A stretch of 64,000 bases of DNA from Trogon surrucura (taxonomy: Eukaryota; Chordata; Aves; Trogoniformes; Trogonidae). The notes beneath the pieces are model-generated. The model worked only from the letters and a program-made list of their open reading frames with translations, did no database searches and was not told the origin of the DNA. The stretch spans positions 140,147,845 through 140,211,844 of the forward strand of contig CM036617.1 of NCBI GenBank assembly GCA_020746105.1, given 5' to 3'. The translations under genes were made by a program, and so were the position numbers. Positions 1-13,000 of the stretch are shown in pieces (the first letter of the stretch is position 1; each line of letters begins with the position of its first letter).

Positions 1-174
1 GGCTCAACACTTCTGCTGTAATGACAGACAAATTTTATTCTGTCAAAGCATGATGGGAGTGTCACTTCATAGGAAGAGAATGAGCTGGGCAAATAAGGGA
101 AATAGGAACCTCCCAAGGTTAGCATTACACTGATGTCCTGGGTAGCATTCAAAGCCATGTGTGAGGTAGAGCTT

Positions 175-198
175 AAAAAAAAAAAAAAAAAAAAAAAA
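175..198. repeat. Poly(A) run, 24 bases
   Basis: Uninterrupted A24 on the plus strand. It may be the tail of a decayed retroposed sequence, but nothing recognisable precedes it. Confidence 0.9.
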
Positions 199-434
199 GG
201 CAACCAGAGACATAAACTTGTTGAGAGCTCTTCCAAAGCATCAGCTGGGAATCTATTAAATGGTCTCTGTCTAGCCATGAGCTTAAGAGAAGCTAGATAA
301 AAGCAGAGAAGCCATCACAGGTAAAGCACAAACACACCGATATAAGCAGAAACTCTCACTGGGATGGTTTAAAAGTGCTTAGCAGCATAGTGCAGCATAG
401 CACAAGGATTAGCTCCTGAGCTGGTACAACTCAT

Positions 435-466
435 GCTGATGTTCCCTAATGCTGATGTTCCCTAAT
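435..466. repeat. Perfect 16-bp tandem duplication
   Basis: GCTGATGTTCCCTAAT occurs twice in a row (435-450 and 451-466) without a mismatch, which suggests a recent slippage or repair duplication. Confidence 0.9.
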
Positions 467-3400
467 GCAGCTCTCCCTTTGGCAGCTACTGCCCAGCATG
501 GGCAGAGAGTCCAGCCTCCAGCTGGCAACAGGGGCACGCTGCAGCAGCTGCCACCCATTGGGTGTTCAGTCCCATGACCATGAACCTCCAAAGCCACAGT
601 GAAGCTGGGTATTTAGTTTCCCCCAGCAAGTTCACAGCTGGAAATGGTGTGCCATCAACCTCCTCCACATGCTAAGAACATGATACAGGAATGATGCTGC
701 AATGATTCAGGTGATAACCCCAGGGTGAATTGAACTATGTGGATGGGACTTGATTATTTCTGCAGTCATGAAGTACTTGAGGAACATAAGAAGAGTGTAA
801 CACACAGCCAGTGGCTCGACACATTTTTTTTTTTTATGATGCGATTTCAAGCTATTAGAAAATTTCTGAGTTACGCAAGTGCCCTTAATAAAATAAAACT
901 CACATCAGTTTTTCTCAATTTGCTGCTTCATGCTCTTATTTCTAATGCCACCCCTTCTTAATTCTCCTTGGGTTTTTAACGAAGACAAATCAATACTATT
1001 TACTTGGCCAAAGCAGAGTTGGCTCCAAGAAACAGATGAAAACAACTGCGAAGTTCTGCTGTGAAGGGACATGAAAGCCCACCAGGGTGAAGCATGCTCG
1101 TGTCCTCCTGTCCATGTCTGACAATAGCACGCCCATTTATTTTTCAAGAGTTACAGCTTAAAACACAATCCTGGTTTTCAGTAACGCAGAGCACATTGGC
1201 AGTGGGACAAAGAGATGCCCTGAAAGACAGGGAGAGAGAGATGTGGGGGTTTTTTTTAAAGATCTCTTAACTCCTTTGGTACCTTAGAGGCTGGCTATGC
1301 TTGCCTACCAAGGAGGAGGGCTTACTGCTGGTGCTGCCCAGCACCTGTCACTCTCGGGTTTGGAGGTTTGCTCACGTGCATGCAGGGACACAAAATCCTT
1401 TCCTGGGGCTGCACACATCTCCTCATCTCCCTTGTGCTGCTGCAGCAAACCTCCCCACTTTGTAAAAGGAGGAGTATGTTTAGATGGGGGGAGATGTAAT
1501 TTTTAGACAGATATTGGGCTCACTCATGGAATTACTGTTTCAAGCCTCCTCAAATGGAAAATAATGAACCTAGCATCACTCTGATTTTCAGGGTGATGCC
1601 TGAGCCATGATTCTCGGTTGGCACCCTGGGCTCTCCTTACACTTCCCTTCGGCTTCCTGAGAGGGAGGTAAGCGTGCAGGAGTTCAAGAGTGCAATGAGG
1701 GAGCTGGACCACCCGCTTGCCACACTGGCCCACCTCCCCGGCAGGCGATGGAGAGCTGCAATCACGGGAGCACTTCTGCTCTGCGGTCTAGCCACAATTG
1801 AGGCAGGGGGCAGGAGGACACATGATCCACGAAACAGCGTCATTCCCGGCTGGAGCCGACAAAGCACAGGCACTGAGATGCTCGCAGAGAAGTTTACAGC
1901 TTGGCAACTGGAAGATTGCTTTCTCAACAGCAATTGAACTGCTGGTCAGCTATGTTTTTCCAGCATAAATATTGAGGGGAAAGACTATTATTGCTGCATC
2001 TCAAGCCCAAAGACGAAATGCAAAAGTGCATTAAAATTTCTGTGCTAAGTGCTTAATGAGCAAGATTGATAACCAAAGGTTGGGGTGTAGCATTTCTGCT
2101 GCATTTAAACAGCACAGAAGTCATCTGCAATCCACTGGTACAAATGCAAACAGCAACTTCAAAGAGCAACGGCATCTTTTTTTTTTCTCCTTCTTGGCTA
2201 GAATCTCTATATGCGTGCATATGCTTTGTAGTATTTTTTTCTATCATGACAATTTAATTTTTTGTTTGCTTTTTTTAAGGGAGAAAAAAACCTCCCACTT
2301 TTCCTTTAATGATATTCACCATGGTGAACTTAAAAGTGGCTTACAGAAGCAGAGTCTGGCATTTTCTGTTTGCACCAGTCAGTTGCTAGTGATTGATCTC
2401 AGAAGCCAGGCTTCATTTTCTAAGCAAAATAAGCTGCAGTTGGCAAAACCTGATTAAAGTGAGTGGAGTTTTATCTGATGTGGCTGTTGCCACTCATTTC
2501 AGTTTAATGTCTCTCTTTTCAACTACAGAGGACCTGCAGAACACAGAACAAAAAGTAGGCATCAGTTTATAACGCACTCTTCTAAAAGTTTAAGTGTTCC
2601 TAATAGGCCATCAAACTGTGAGGAAACCAGCTTGCAATGGGTACATCAGTGTGCAGAATAAGCTCCTAATAGAGTTGTTGTAGATTTTGTGCCGTCATCC
2701 TTACACAGAGGCCTACCACAAAAGAAGCAGCTGCTGGCTGGACTGACACTACTGTTAAATCCATCATGCACAAATTGCTGCCAGTAATCATGTACTAAAT
2801 ATTTAAAAAAAACAACAAACCCAAGAAGTCTTGACTCTTATTCCTGATTTTTGAGCCTTTAGGGAATAGTGGATCACATCATGGCTTCTCCTTCTAAGAC
2901 TATGAAGCCCAAAAGCATTTGAGATCCTGACACAAACAAGTCATGCTGACGTTCCTCACTGCTCACTGGGAAGGGCTGGTATTGCTCCATGTTACTTCCC
3001 AACAGACAGAAGAGTTACTTCTTTTCTCATTTCTAAGGAAGGGGAGACAGTAAGAGAAGGAAGAGTAGGCAAAATTACATTTGAAGAGGTGCAAATATAA
3101 ACCTGACAGGCTTGGAGACAACACGTTTCATTTGAATGGCTATTTGCAAAGCAGTGCCTCTGCAGGATAACTAATGGCATGTGAAAAGGTCCTACGCACA
3201 GAAAACAGTCTGTCATGTTAAAATAAAGAGCTCTGAAGCTGTGAAGTCTGGCATAGCTTTAAAAATAACTTTTGCTTGGGAGGAGAGGCTGGGAACCCTG
3301 CGGTTCCTGATTCTTTTCAAAGACAATGCCCAGTGCCGCAGCAAGGAACACAGAGACTACCGTGGCTTCTACAAATCTCCAGCAAAACCTTAATTTAAAT

Positions 3401-4916
3401 TACTATCAAAGATTAAAGGCTAGCATAAGCCTACACCCCCTTACAACCGCATTAATTATTAAGGCAACACACAGAGCTCTGTAATTGGCTCCTGTCTGTT
3501 AGCACAGTGCTGAGTTTATAGATTAGGGTGGTGGCAGAGGGAGGGGGATGATTGCATACGATTTCTGAGTTTGCTGGTTTGGGAGAGAAGTGTCTTCTAA
3601 AATTGGAAGTAGTGTTAGGAAAAATCAGGGTGCCCTTCCCATAGCAGAAGGCAGGAGAGAGGAGGGGGCAGCCAGGCTAGCTGCAGTGGAAGTGAGGAAG
3701 CAGTGCTGAGCTCCCCCTGCTAACTGCAGCCCAAAATGAAACAGTGACACAACCAGGAAGAGAAGACAATGCAAATCCTCTCCCCAATCAAACAAAAAAT
3801 ACCCTTTCCCCCTACTCCTGGCAAAAAACCCCAAACTCTGCTTTTGCTCTGCATAAGCATTAGCCACTGTGGTAGGTTTTATGCAGCTGTAATATTGTTC
3901 TGCTTTCATTTGGTTCATTTTATTTGTAAGTTCTGTCCCTTCTACCCACCAGAAACCAGACAACTCCTGTGAGGGACCTATGTCTCATTCTTTATTACAT
4001 TTACAAGATGATTTATAAGCAACTTTTCAAACTGGGCCCACTACACATTTGAAAAGCACCTGAAAGCACAGCTCTGAAACCAAAGCCCATGAGAGTGCCA
4101 GCAGATCTGCTGCAGCCAGTTGTGTGCAGCAAGTCTCTCCAGTAACCCACCATAAGCACAGAAACACACCCAGAAGATGTAAGGACAGAGGTAAGGATGC
4201 ACAGAGAGCTTGGCTGACGCAGAGCAACATGTGGAAACCTTTTTCTATCTCAGAGCCCTGAGCTTGCTCCTGAGCTGACTCAGGTCACCTCATTGTGGGT
4301 CAAGCCCATCTCAGTGTTTAAATCGTGGTGAAACCTTCAAAAACAGAAACCATGAGATGCAAGAGGAAAAGGGAGAGAGCTGAGGTACTGCTAACATCTC
4401 TGCATGCAGATCCGAGGAAGAGCTGGATGGGAAATTATTCCAAGAGGTGGGAAGCCAAGAAAGGGAGTGAAAAAGGCGTCCCTGCCTGGGAGGCACGATG
4501 GCCTCAAGGAAGAAGCCATCTTCCTGGAAAAAAAAGAAAACAAAGTATTGTGGTCATCTTGCCAACTTTAAATCTGAAAATTGAAGACAGCAGTGGAGAA
4601 ATCGGCACCAGTCACTTCCCCTCCTCAGTCAGAGTCTGGCCAGGGAGGGGGAGACAGCAGCAGGCCCTGGGCAGGCCACGCTGCATCCCCTCAGCAGCAG
4701 ATATCACCACAATGACACCACCATTAAATTGTCAATCAAGTTTAATGCATCATAAAGAAGTAAAACTACATTGGCATATTTAAGACAAACACTTTTTTTT
4801 TTTTTTCCTATGCACACTATCCACTGGACAGTCCCCATTTCAAAATAACTACTTTTAACAGTCCAAGACACTTCTTCAGAAATTCTTCACATATTCAACC
4901 TTCCACACTTTTCCTT

Positions 4917-4922
4917 TTTATT
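4917..4922 (-). promoter_or_regulatory. Candidate polyadenylation signal AATAAA
   Basis: TTTATT on the plus strand reads AATAAA on the transcript strand, in the context ACAAATAATAAAAAGG, followed by GTGTGGAAGGTTGAATATGTG, which is suitably GT-rich. Cleavage would fall near 4895-4905. It is chosen over the other hexamers because it is the most distal with a GT-rich downstream element. Confidence 0.5.
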
Positions 4923-5860
4923 ATTTGTCTGAGAAGGAAAAAAAATCATTGAACCTGAAAACATTTACATTGCAAGCCACGTTAGAATGCATAATTGGCA
5001 TACAATAACCAATGTATAACAATTGTGTTTTACTTAGTTCACTTTGTTCATCAATAAAAGAATATAAAAATCTTGTTCAACCGAGTGTTGTGTATTAAAA
5101 TAGATTTGTATAGTACTGCACAGTTTCTCCCGGAGTTGTGAAAATGGTAGAAGGGACCATGTGCTGCCTAGTGATGGGCGACGGAAAAAGCCAGTCCCTC
5201 GAGTGTTTGTTTTTTTTTAAATTAAAAAAAAAAAGATATTCGGCACCATGTGATATGCTGATGTGAGAGATTAGCCTCGTGTCATGCCCTGGTGGCTTCT
5301 CACTTTCCTTAAGTACTTGTTGTGCTAATTGACAGAGAACTCATAAACAACAGAGACGATGGCATCTGGTGTGTGTGTGTGAAGTTGAGAAAAACTGGGG
5401 TGCCCATCACTACCTTCCCAGGCAGGCCGCAGGGTGACAGGGGGAGCCTGTGGCCTACGGGGGGGCCAGGCGGACCCTTGCAGTATCAGGAAGACTAGCT
5501 AGTGAAACAAGCAGGCGCACTGGGATTTTCTCAGGCTTAATGCTAAACGCTTCCCAAATGTGCTAAAATCCAACAAAATATTAAAAAGGAATCAAGTTTC
5601 CAAAAAAGCCCCAGGAAACCCTTTACATTTTCCACGGCCTGTCCCTCCCCCAGAACTCTTGATATTATCCAGTATAAGAAACAACCCCTTGAGGCAGTTT
5701 TTTTTTTCTGTACCATTTCAGCAGATTATTTCTGCAAGCAAAAGAGAAAAAAAAATAAAATCACATTACATATTTTTAACAATAAAAATGCAGTACAAAA
5801 ATGTAAAGTTATCTTTTTGGCATATTATCTGTACTGGCAATAAACAAAAAACCCAGAATA

Positions 5861-5866
5861 TTTATT
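5861..5866 (-). promoter_or_regulatory. Possible alternative polyadenylation signal AATAAA
   Basis: TTTATT on the plus strand, giving GCAAATAAATATT on the transcript. It lies about 940 nt after the stop codon. It would give a mid-length 3' UTR. The surroundings are A/T-rich, so a chance match is possible. Confidence 0.25.
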
Positions 5867-6162
5867 TGCTTTTTTTCTTTAAAAAAAAATCCAAACTTAA
5901 CAAAAAAGTAAACCCCCAAAATAATCTCTCTAAAAACTGAAACCCAACCTGCCAAAGATATCCACTATTATGGTTTATGCTAAATCTTGCACAAAAACTC
6001 CATGAGAAAAATACACCGATAGCAAAATAAGTAAAAAGGACCTGCAAAAAAGTAAGGAGTTTTACAGTCATACTTTTTTAAATACTTCGGAACGCATATA
6101 CAGAAGCATCAGCATGAAAATACTTCAATATTTTACTAGAAACGCTAACTTCATACAGTTTC

Positions 6163-6168
6163 TTTATT
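6163..6168 (-). promoter_or_regulatory. Possible proximal polyadenylation signal AATAAA
   Basis: TTTATT on the plus strand, giving TTTAAATAAAGAAA on the transcript, about 640 nt after the stop codon. No clear GT-rich downstream element was seen, so it is weak. Confidence 0.25.
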
Positions 6169-6801
6169 TAAATATCTGCAATTCTCAACTCTAATAATAC
6201 TGGGAAAAAAAAAAAAAAAAAAAGATCTTTTGTTTCAAAGGCTCTGTGAGTGTTCGTGACGCCGTTCTGGTCAAGACGGCCCCATCTCCAGGTCACCTGA
6301 ATCAACGGGGCCAGCTTTGTTCCTCTGATAAGAATCCATGTCGAGTTCTAAGTAGTTCAGTTTCTGGTTATCTCACCGATTTCCCTCCCACACATAGCTT
6401 TCAGCCCAACTACTTCTCTACTAGCTCACTAACTTTGCATTGAACATTTCCCCCTTAAAGCAGAACTGGAAACCTGTCTGCCCCCCACAAAAGGATATCC
6501 CGCTTCCTATCGGCCATACTTTCTCCTCTTCATCCTCAGTCATAAATACATTAAGGCCAACATAACAAAAAAAATCTCATAAGCACTGAAGGTCTCTGCA
6601 AATACAAAACCGCAGCACGACCGCTCCGTGGGAACCTGCTGCCACAGTGACCTACAAACTGGGCTGATTGGTTTGCAAGTTTCTAGGCCGATCAAAACTC
6701 CTCGTTCCTTCTCTCCTTTGTTTCAGTTTAATCTCTCCTCTGCGCATGTGTATAAAGTTTTTTTCCTCCCCCCTTCCTTCACTCTCTCGCAGCCGGCTCT
6801 G

Positions 6802-7026
6802 TCAGTTGTTACCCTGTGATTGCTGCAAGGCTTTGTGCATGGCAGCGGAGGCAGGGGAGGGTTTGATCCAGGGGACAGTTAGCAGGGAGGAGGTGGTGGT
6901 GGTCGTCATGGTAACCTGAATCATCTGCTCGTTTTGTATCAGTCTAATGAGGGTTTTGAGACGTTCCAGTGATGACTGAGTCCCTTTCTGCTGGGCCAAC
7001 AGGCTGGTTTTTAGCTCTAAGCATTT
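6802..7026 (-). CDS. PHF21B: PHF21B last coding exon with stop codon (74 residues)
   Basis: Starts [19 protein letters not shown] and continues the coiled coil through [15 protein letters not shown]. It then reads into [10 protein letters not shown], a tail with PWIKPSP, and ends LQQSQGNN followed by TGA (6804-6802). The acceptor is CTTTATTTGACAG with AG at 7028-7027, phase 0. The KCLELK start and the Thr run are typical of PHF21B; PHF21A has a different C-terminus. The stop codon lies about 1.9 kb upstream of the proposed polyadenylation signal. Confidence 0.95.
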   Translation of the reverse strand, partial: KCLELKTSLLAQQKGTQSSLERLKTLIRLIQNEQMIQVTMTTTTTSSLLTVPWIKPSPASAAMHKALQQSQGNN

Positions 7027-10000
7027 CTGTCAAATAAAGAGAAGGGGAGAGAGAAAGGAAGACTGAGAACACATTCAAATTGGTGTCAAACATCTCTCCA
7101 AACATCCTTTTGTGTCTTGAGTGCACGTCCTGCTCAAATGAAATATATTCTCCTTTGGGGATAGCAAAACCACAGCTTAACGAATGGAGTAATCACCAGT
7201 GCTGCACACGCTGCGGCAGCTGTCTAAGGTAACAATATTCATCCCCGTCCAAACACATTCAGAGGACGTTTCTGACCTCATCCTGTAGAGAGCCTGGCAG
7301 AAATGCCTTCTGTGTTCCAGAGAGATTACTGGCACGGGGTCATAATAGCTGTATTACCGGAAAGTACCGAAGGCACCAGTGAGGTCTCTAAATCTTACTA
7401 AAAGGCATTGATAAACATTTGAGAGAGAAACCTCACCATGATGCATTTTGTATGTGCCACACGGTTTAGGGAGTCAGTACTGTGAAGGTTAGTTGAAGTC
7501 TCTATGCATGATATCAATATCTTTCTGGCAGAAAACTTGATCTAAGACACTACTGTTACACCACTGCAGTGGCCAAACTGCATCCCACGATCACTTGAAA
7601 TGTTCCATACAATCCCATGTGAAAATGAGCATGAGAGCAGGAGCCAAACGAAGGCATCCCAAATCTCCCTCTTCTCCAAAAAGAGATAAGAAGAACCAGC
7701 AACTGCCCTTTCCCTCCCCATCCATGTACTGCTGCAGCTAACATCCCATCCTCTACAGTATCAACTGGCCTGCAAGGGACTATGTGACAGACCAAAACCC
7801 TGAGCCCATCTGCTAGATGGAAGGGGACGGTGGCCATTCTACTATCTGACACTGTCTATTTGCCTTCTCCCACTGGTCCCAGGGGTCTGGCAAAACTGGA
7901 TACTTCTCTGCAGATTGCTCCTCTTTGGCTGCCCGGGGTGGGGGGAATCTCCAGTCCTGGGGAATTGGGAAATGCTCACTTGGAAGTCAAATTGTTTGAA
8001 AAACAACTATGTGGAGCTGCTCAAAGCTTGGTTTAGACAGATTAAATTTCAGGTAAAGGATAAATCACGTTCTGTTTTTACCAAATAATACCATTCCACC
8101 TGTGGTGTCTACGAATGTTGTTTTTAATGTAAATCTCTTTTAAGGCAAATGTCAGAAATGAAATTGCTCTGTGTTGGAACACCTTTAATTGCTTTTTGCC
8201 TTTCAAGGGGATATATCTCTGATAAATATAATCATCGGCTGATATTATCATTTAAATAAGACAGTGCTGCCCAGTGAAAGAACCTGATTTTGCTTAGGTA
8301 GAAATCTTGATGATTTTGACAGCCCTGACATGCACCTGATAGCTGACTGTATCCCCAAATGCTTTTGTTTTTCTGAACACCTCATCCCACTGCACTCTCC
8401 TACTTGGTAAAGATATTCTGTACCCCAGAGTCACTTCTTCATACATATGCGTGTTTCCATTAGTGCTGATGGTGGCTATACAGACTTACAGGGAATATTC
8501 CCCACTGTGATGTCTTTTAATAAGTTATTGGTTTTCCTTCTGCTCTATTTTAAATGTGGTAAATATTTTAACATGCCTCCTCTGGATAACTGCAGTGGTA
8601 AAACAAGTAGTGACCAGTTACTCCTGCAGCTGCCACTTCCATTTTTCTAGGTAAGGAAGTTTCAAACATTTACTGAGACTGCCATGCAGCTGACAGCTAC
8701 CCTTTAAGAGTGGGCCTGAGGTGAGGTAGCCCCAAATACATTCCTTGATCCACGGAGGACAGGAATTACGGCTTTGAACCCAGACAATTCATTACCGCCA
8801 GGGACTGGTCCTCATAGCATGGTATGTGTTGGAGATCTCCAATCACCATTTAGCTTTGAAAGAATTTCTCAGAAAAAAATGACTGTGGACCTATTTCTAG
8901 TCATGGAGGGACTGTTATTACAACATTCAGCCCCTGAGACAAATAAAGGTGGATATTTCTACCTGATCTCAAGAGTTTTGAGCTAATGGACAAGCAGCTA
9001 CCACTGGAGGACACAACTGTCACTAAACTTTTCACCTGGAGATTGGAAGTGCCTAAAAGTCACTGGGAAGATCAGAGCGGTGCATGGCACTACAAGGGGT
9101 TTTTTGGTGTGCAACAGAAATTCAGGTGATTTCTCCTCCTCAGTCTGCCAAAGCAGTTTGCTTTCGTGCATAAAGGAAATCCACCTGTTTTCTCCTTGGA
9201 GAGAAACACATTCACACCTGAACACCTGTAGCTTGGAAGTATAAATCATTTTATAGCCATAAAATACCAGTTTTTCAGGCATAAATTCTTTATAAACATC
9301 TCTGCACGATACTCTGTGTCCCCAGTTAGGTGTCCTACCTTCACTGCATTGTTCAGAAGTCGATCTTTTTCTTCTAACTGTCTATGCTCACTCTTCAGTT
9401 CACTGCTTCTCTTCAATAACTTTCGCTTCTCTTCTTCTTTGACTGCAGAACAATCAGATTGAGAATGCAAGAGTTAAGAAAAGGACATGAGGCAAAACCA
9501 TGCACTTGACAACAGAAAGAAGCATGGATTTTGAATGGTGATTTTCAGGTCTCATTAGCCTTTTGTCAGCAGGTACAGCCAAATAAAACTGAAGTTTCTG
9601 CTCACACACATGCATCTACATCAACAGCTAGCACGCTGGACAACCCAAAAGCTATAGTGCACCTTTGAGATGAATTAGAATTAATTGTTGGACCACATGT
9701 GGTCCTGGATGTCTCCAAGAAAAAGGTGAATGGTATTTACAAACAGCTCAGCCACTTGGAATGGCAATCATTAGCAACCTTGGCTGAAAAGCACAGTCAT
9801 AACAGTACCAGACCTCTGCAAAGCTCCTTACAAATGTGATCTAAAGACCCAACAGCCCACTGTAAGAGCATAACAGGGAACTAAAAAAGAGTAATGGTCA
9901 ACACACAGATATCATGATCTAGTTGAGAGGTGTTGCCTGATCTAGTTGAGAGGCATCCCTGCCCATGACAGGGAGGTTGGATTAAATGATCTCTAAGGTC

Positions 10001-13000
10001 CCTTCCAGCCTAGGCCATTCTATGATTCTCTGATTCTATGATCATATGACATCTGATACTGTGATACCAAATAATACCAAAACAATTAGAGGATGATATT
10101 GCATATGAGATACGAGTCCGGTATCATGCTATGTACCCAGTGACATGGCTCTGCCTAGCCTGACTGTGTCTCTCTGACTCTCAGCCTGATATAATTCTGC
10201 CTCAAAATCCTGTTTTCAGCCCTGTTGACAGGAGGGCACCACTTTGGTAACAGCCTCCTCCACAGAGTGCAGTTCCTAAGAGATCAATCTTAGCTTCCTT
10301 AAAGAGAGAAGATGGTGAAGGAGCAGTCTGAGAGGAAGAGGACAGAAAGTGACCTGCTAAGTGACCTGCTGTTCCCAGTCACAGCCCCTTATGGCCCTTT
10401 GCTTAATAATGCCATCATACCTGGTAGCATTACGACACTACTTGAATATTAGCGCTACGGAGGACTCAAATGGCAGCGCCCATCATGAGCAGGGAATCCC
10501 TTGTCAATAGCTCTGTTAATCCCTACCTGTTTTATGAGTAACATAGGAGTGAACAATAGCCAGAGTTCCAGTCCATGGCACATTGTCATCTTTCTTTAAC
10601 ACCTATAAGCCCAGGAAACAATAAAAAGTTAGGACTCTGCAAAGGCACACATCAATGTTTTTCCCCCTCCAGCCTCACAGCTCTGCAGGACCAGATCTAG
10701 GGTCCTTGTCTCAGAATTCACAAGCTGAAAAGTAATGAGAGAATAATTTAAGTAGCTGTCTCCATTGGGGCTTCCTCCTTTACAATATAAACAGCACTAT
10801 GAAGCAGCGCCAAAACAGGGTAACAGATCCTCTGTTTCTTGTTGCTGTGGCCCACAGACATTCTTCAGCCCCTGAGAAGCAGATCTCCACGCTGTCAGAA
10901 GTGTTGTCTACTCAGCATGGGAGAAGTAGCTGGTCCATTTGAAAACGTGACTGTGGGGATCTAATCCTGGGCTGCTCTGCTCTCTGCAACTGTATGTTAG
11001 AAGTCCTCCTTGACATTTTCAAAGGAACATAAACATGTTCTCATTGCTAAGCACAAAGAATTCTAAGGCACAAAATCTAAGCCTCCACTCTACAATTTAG
11101 TGACACTGTAGTGTTTTAGTAATTGTTTTCCTGTTCATGCAATCAGCATTATTCACAGCAACTAGACAAATTAGCATTTCTGACACAACTATGATCAATA
11201 GTTGCGTGTAATAAACATGATTTAAAGAAAAAGAAGCGTTCTTCTCAAGCTTTCATATCCACTGGTGAACAGTGTCTCCTTCTGACAGTGTCTCCCTCAT
11301 CTGTGAGATTTACATTACTTGTCTGGCAACCTACATGCTGGTGGCTTTATTGTAAAGCAGGGAAACAAAGGAAATGAAAAAACATTTTAAAAAGACAAAG
11401 CTCAGCAGATGCAATTACAGGGAAGGAAGTCACTCAGTGTATGTTCTAACCCTAGGATGATGAAAATACCAGAAACAAAGGCTGCAACCTGTACTAAAAG
11501 CCTCTCAGTATTACTTCAGTTAATGTAGTCCCCTAAGCTGTGACCATAGCTTAGATTAGTTTTGTGGTACACGAATTTGAGGTTTCTGCCATTTTTTCTT
11601 TTCTTGGCATGCTATGGTCCATGTAGCTTACCTTCTGTTGGCACTTTGGACAGACCCAAACCCCCTTGGGGGCAGTTTTGAGAGGCGGGTCCAAGCAGTT
11701 GAGGTGATACGCTCTGGGACATGTGCCACAGGGTTGCAAGTTAACGCCACGCTTGCAAGCAGTGCAGTGCTCATCATGATGGATCTCATTCTGCAAGAGA
11801 AGAAGGATGGCTTGAGTAAAGTTAATTTGAGAACTTGTGTTCGAATGAGCAGACGGGCTCATTCAAACACAAAATCTAATTGTCAAAAAGACCCTGGCTG
11901 CTGTAGAAGATGACAGATATAATGGTGTATGAGAGCAACAAATACAAACATGCAAGCCAGAAGCAAGTTCCATAAATTGAAACAGATAGAAACAAAAACT
12001 GACTAATCAAACACAGGAGGGAGTCAACTAACATAGCCAGCTCGTGATATAGGAATTACTTCATTTTGTTTTGATAATGTGTTGCTCCAACGCATGTACC
12101 ACCATGCACAGCTTTGTTCTGAAGCATGGGTCAAAGTCGGTATATGGATCACTTGTCCTTTAAGTCCAAAGCAGAATGAAGCAAGTGAGAAAAGCTTCTG
12201 AGGAAGAAGCACAGCTCCATGTTTTATGTCCACTGTCTCAAAGAGCAGCTACGAAAACGGTACGCTGGGGTACAACCTTTTGCTCCGTACCCTCTCTTGT
12301 GAACTCCTCTAGAGGGCTCCTCTGTCCCTCCGTTCTCCCTGGCACTAACTGTTCTCTGTTCAGACTTGCTCTGACAACCCTTCTCCAACAAGAATGATTA
12401 GTACTTTGTCTGCAGCAATACATAAAATGAACTAAGACTCATCAACAAAGTTACAATGTCATGTAGTAAATTGCTATGCTAATCTGGTGGCAACGTTAAT
12501 TACTCTTTGTATAATTAAGTGCATTTTAATAAAGGAGATACTGATTTTGAAACTCTCATGGCTTGTGAATCATTATAAAAAAACTTAAATTTTCCTAGTG
12601 CTTTTCCAGGAAGCAGAATAATTATTTTGTACCTTTGTTAATTCCAAAAGCATATTTTAATTTTTAGGGTTATTAATTACAATGTTTCATGATAGTTTTA
12701 GTCAGGCTTATATCTTGAATTTTAACACAGTCCTATTAAAAATTGCACTCCAAATATTATTCTTTAGAAATTACCTGCTCAAAAAAAGTCTTAATATTAA
12801 CCTCAATGTAAAGAGATTTTATCTATACAAACTAGAATGGTTACTCATTTTTCTTAGAATTTTCATTAAAAGCACAAATCTGGACTAGCAATTTCTCCAT
12901 ACAAAGGGATTAAACTCAAGCCTTGCATATGAAAGACCAAGAGTTCATCTCTTTGAAATTCTAACTTAGGGGCTCAAAGATTTAATGTTTCACACAAGCA

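Larger units (their letters stand above)
1..4894. other. Probable flank downstream of PHF21B, no gene seen
   Basis: Beyond the proposed polyadenylation site I see no exon with family similarity. Open frames here (for example 1674-1937 plus and 4325-4783 plus) show no recognisable protein and are probably chance. The stretch holds a 24-base A-run at 175-198, a 16-base tandem duplication at 435-466, and a relatively GC-rich part at about 1600-1880. Downstream transcription cannot be excluded. Confidence 0.5.
4895..6801 (-). other. PHF21B: Probable 3' UTR of PHF21B
   Basis: About 1.9 kb follows the stop codon on the transcript strand up to an AATAAA. It contains no coding exon, several A/T-rich blocks with TTTTT and ATTTA-like motifs, and no recognisable interspersed repeat. 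Its end is inferred from the signal at 4917-4922. Two further AATAAA hexamers inside it could give shorter forms. Confidence 0.6.

Noticed and set aside
4325-4783. 152-codon open frame on the plus strand next to the PHF21B 3' end
   Set aside because: No recognisable domain or family wording, low-complexity start rich in K and R, no splice or promoter context. It overlaps no known neighbour and is best explained by chance.
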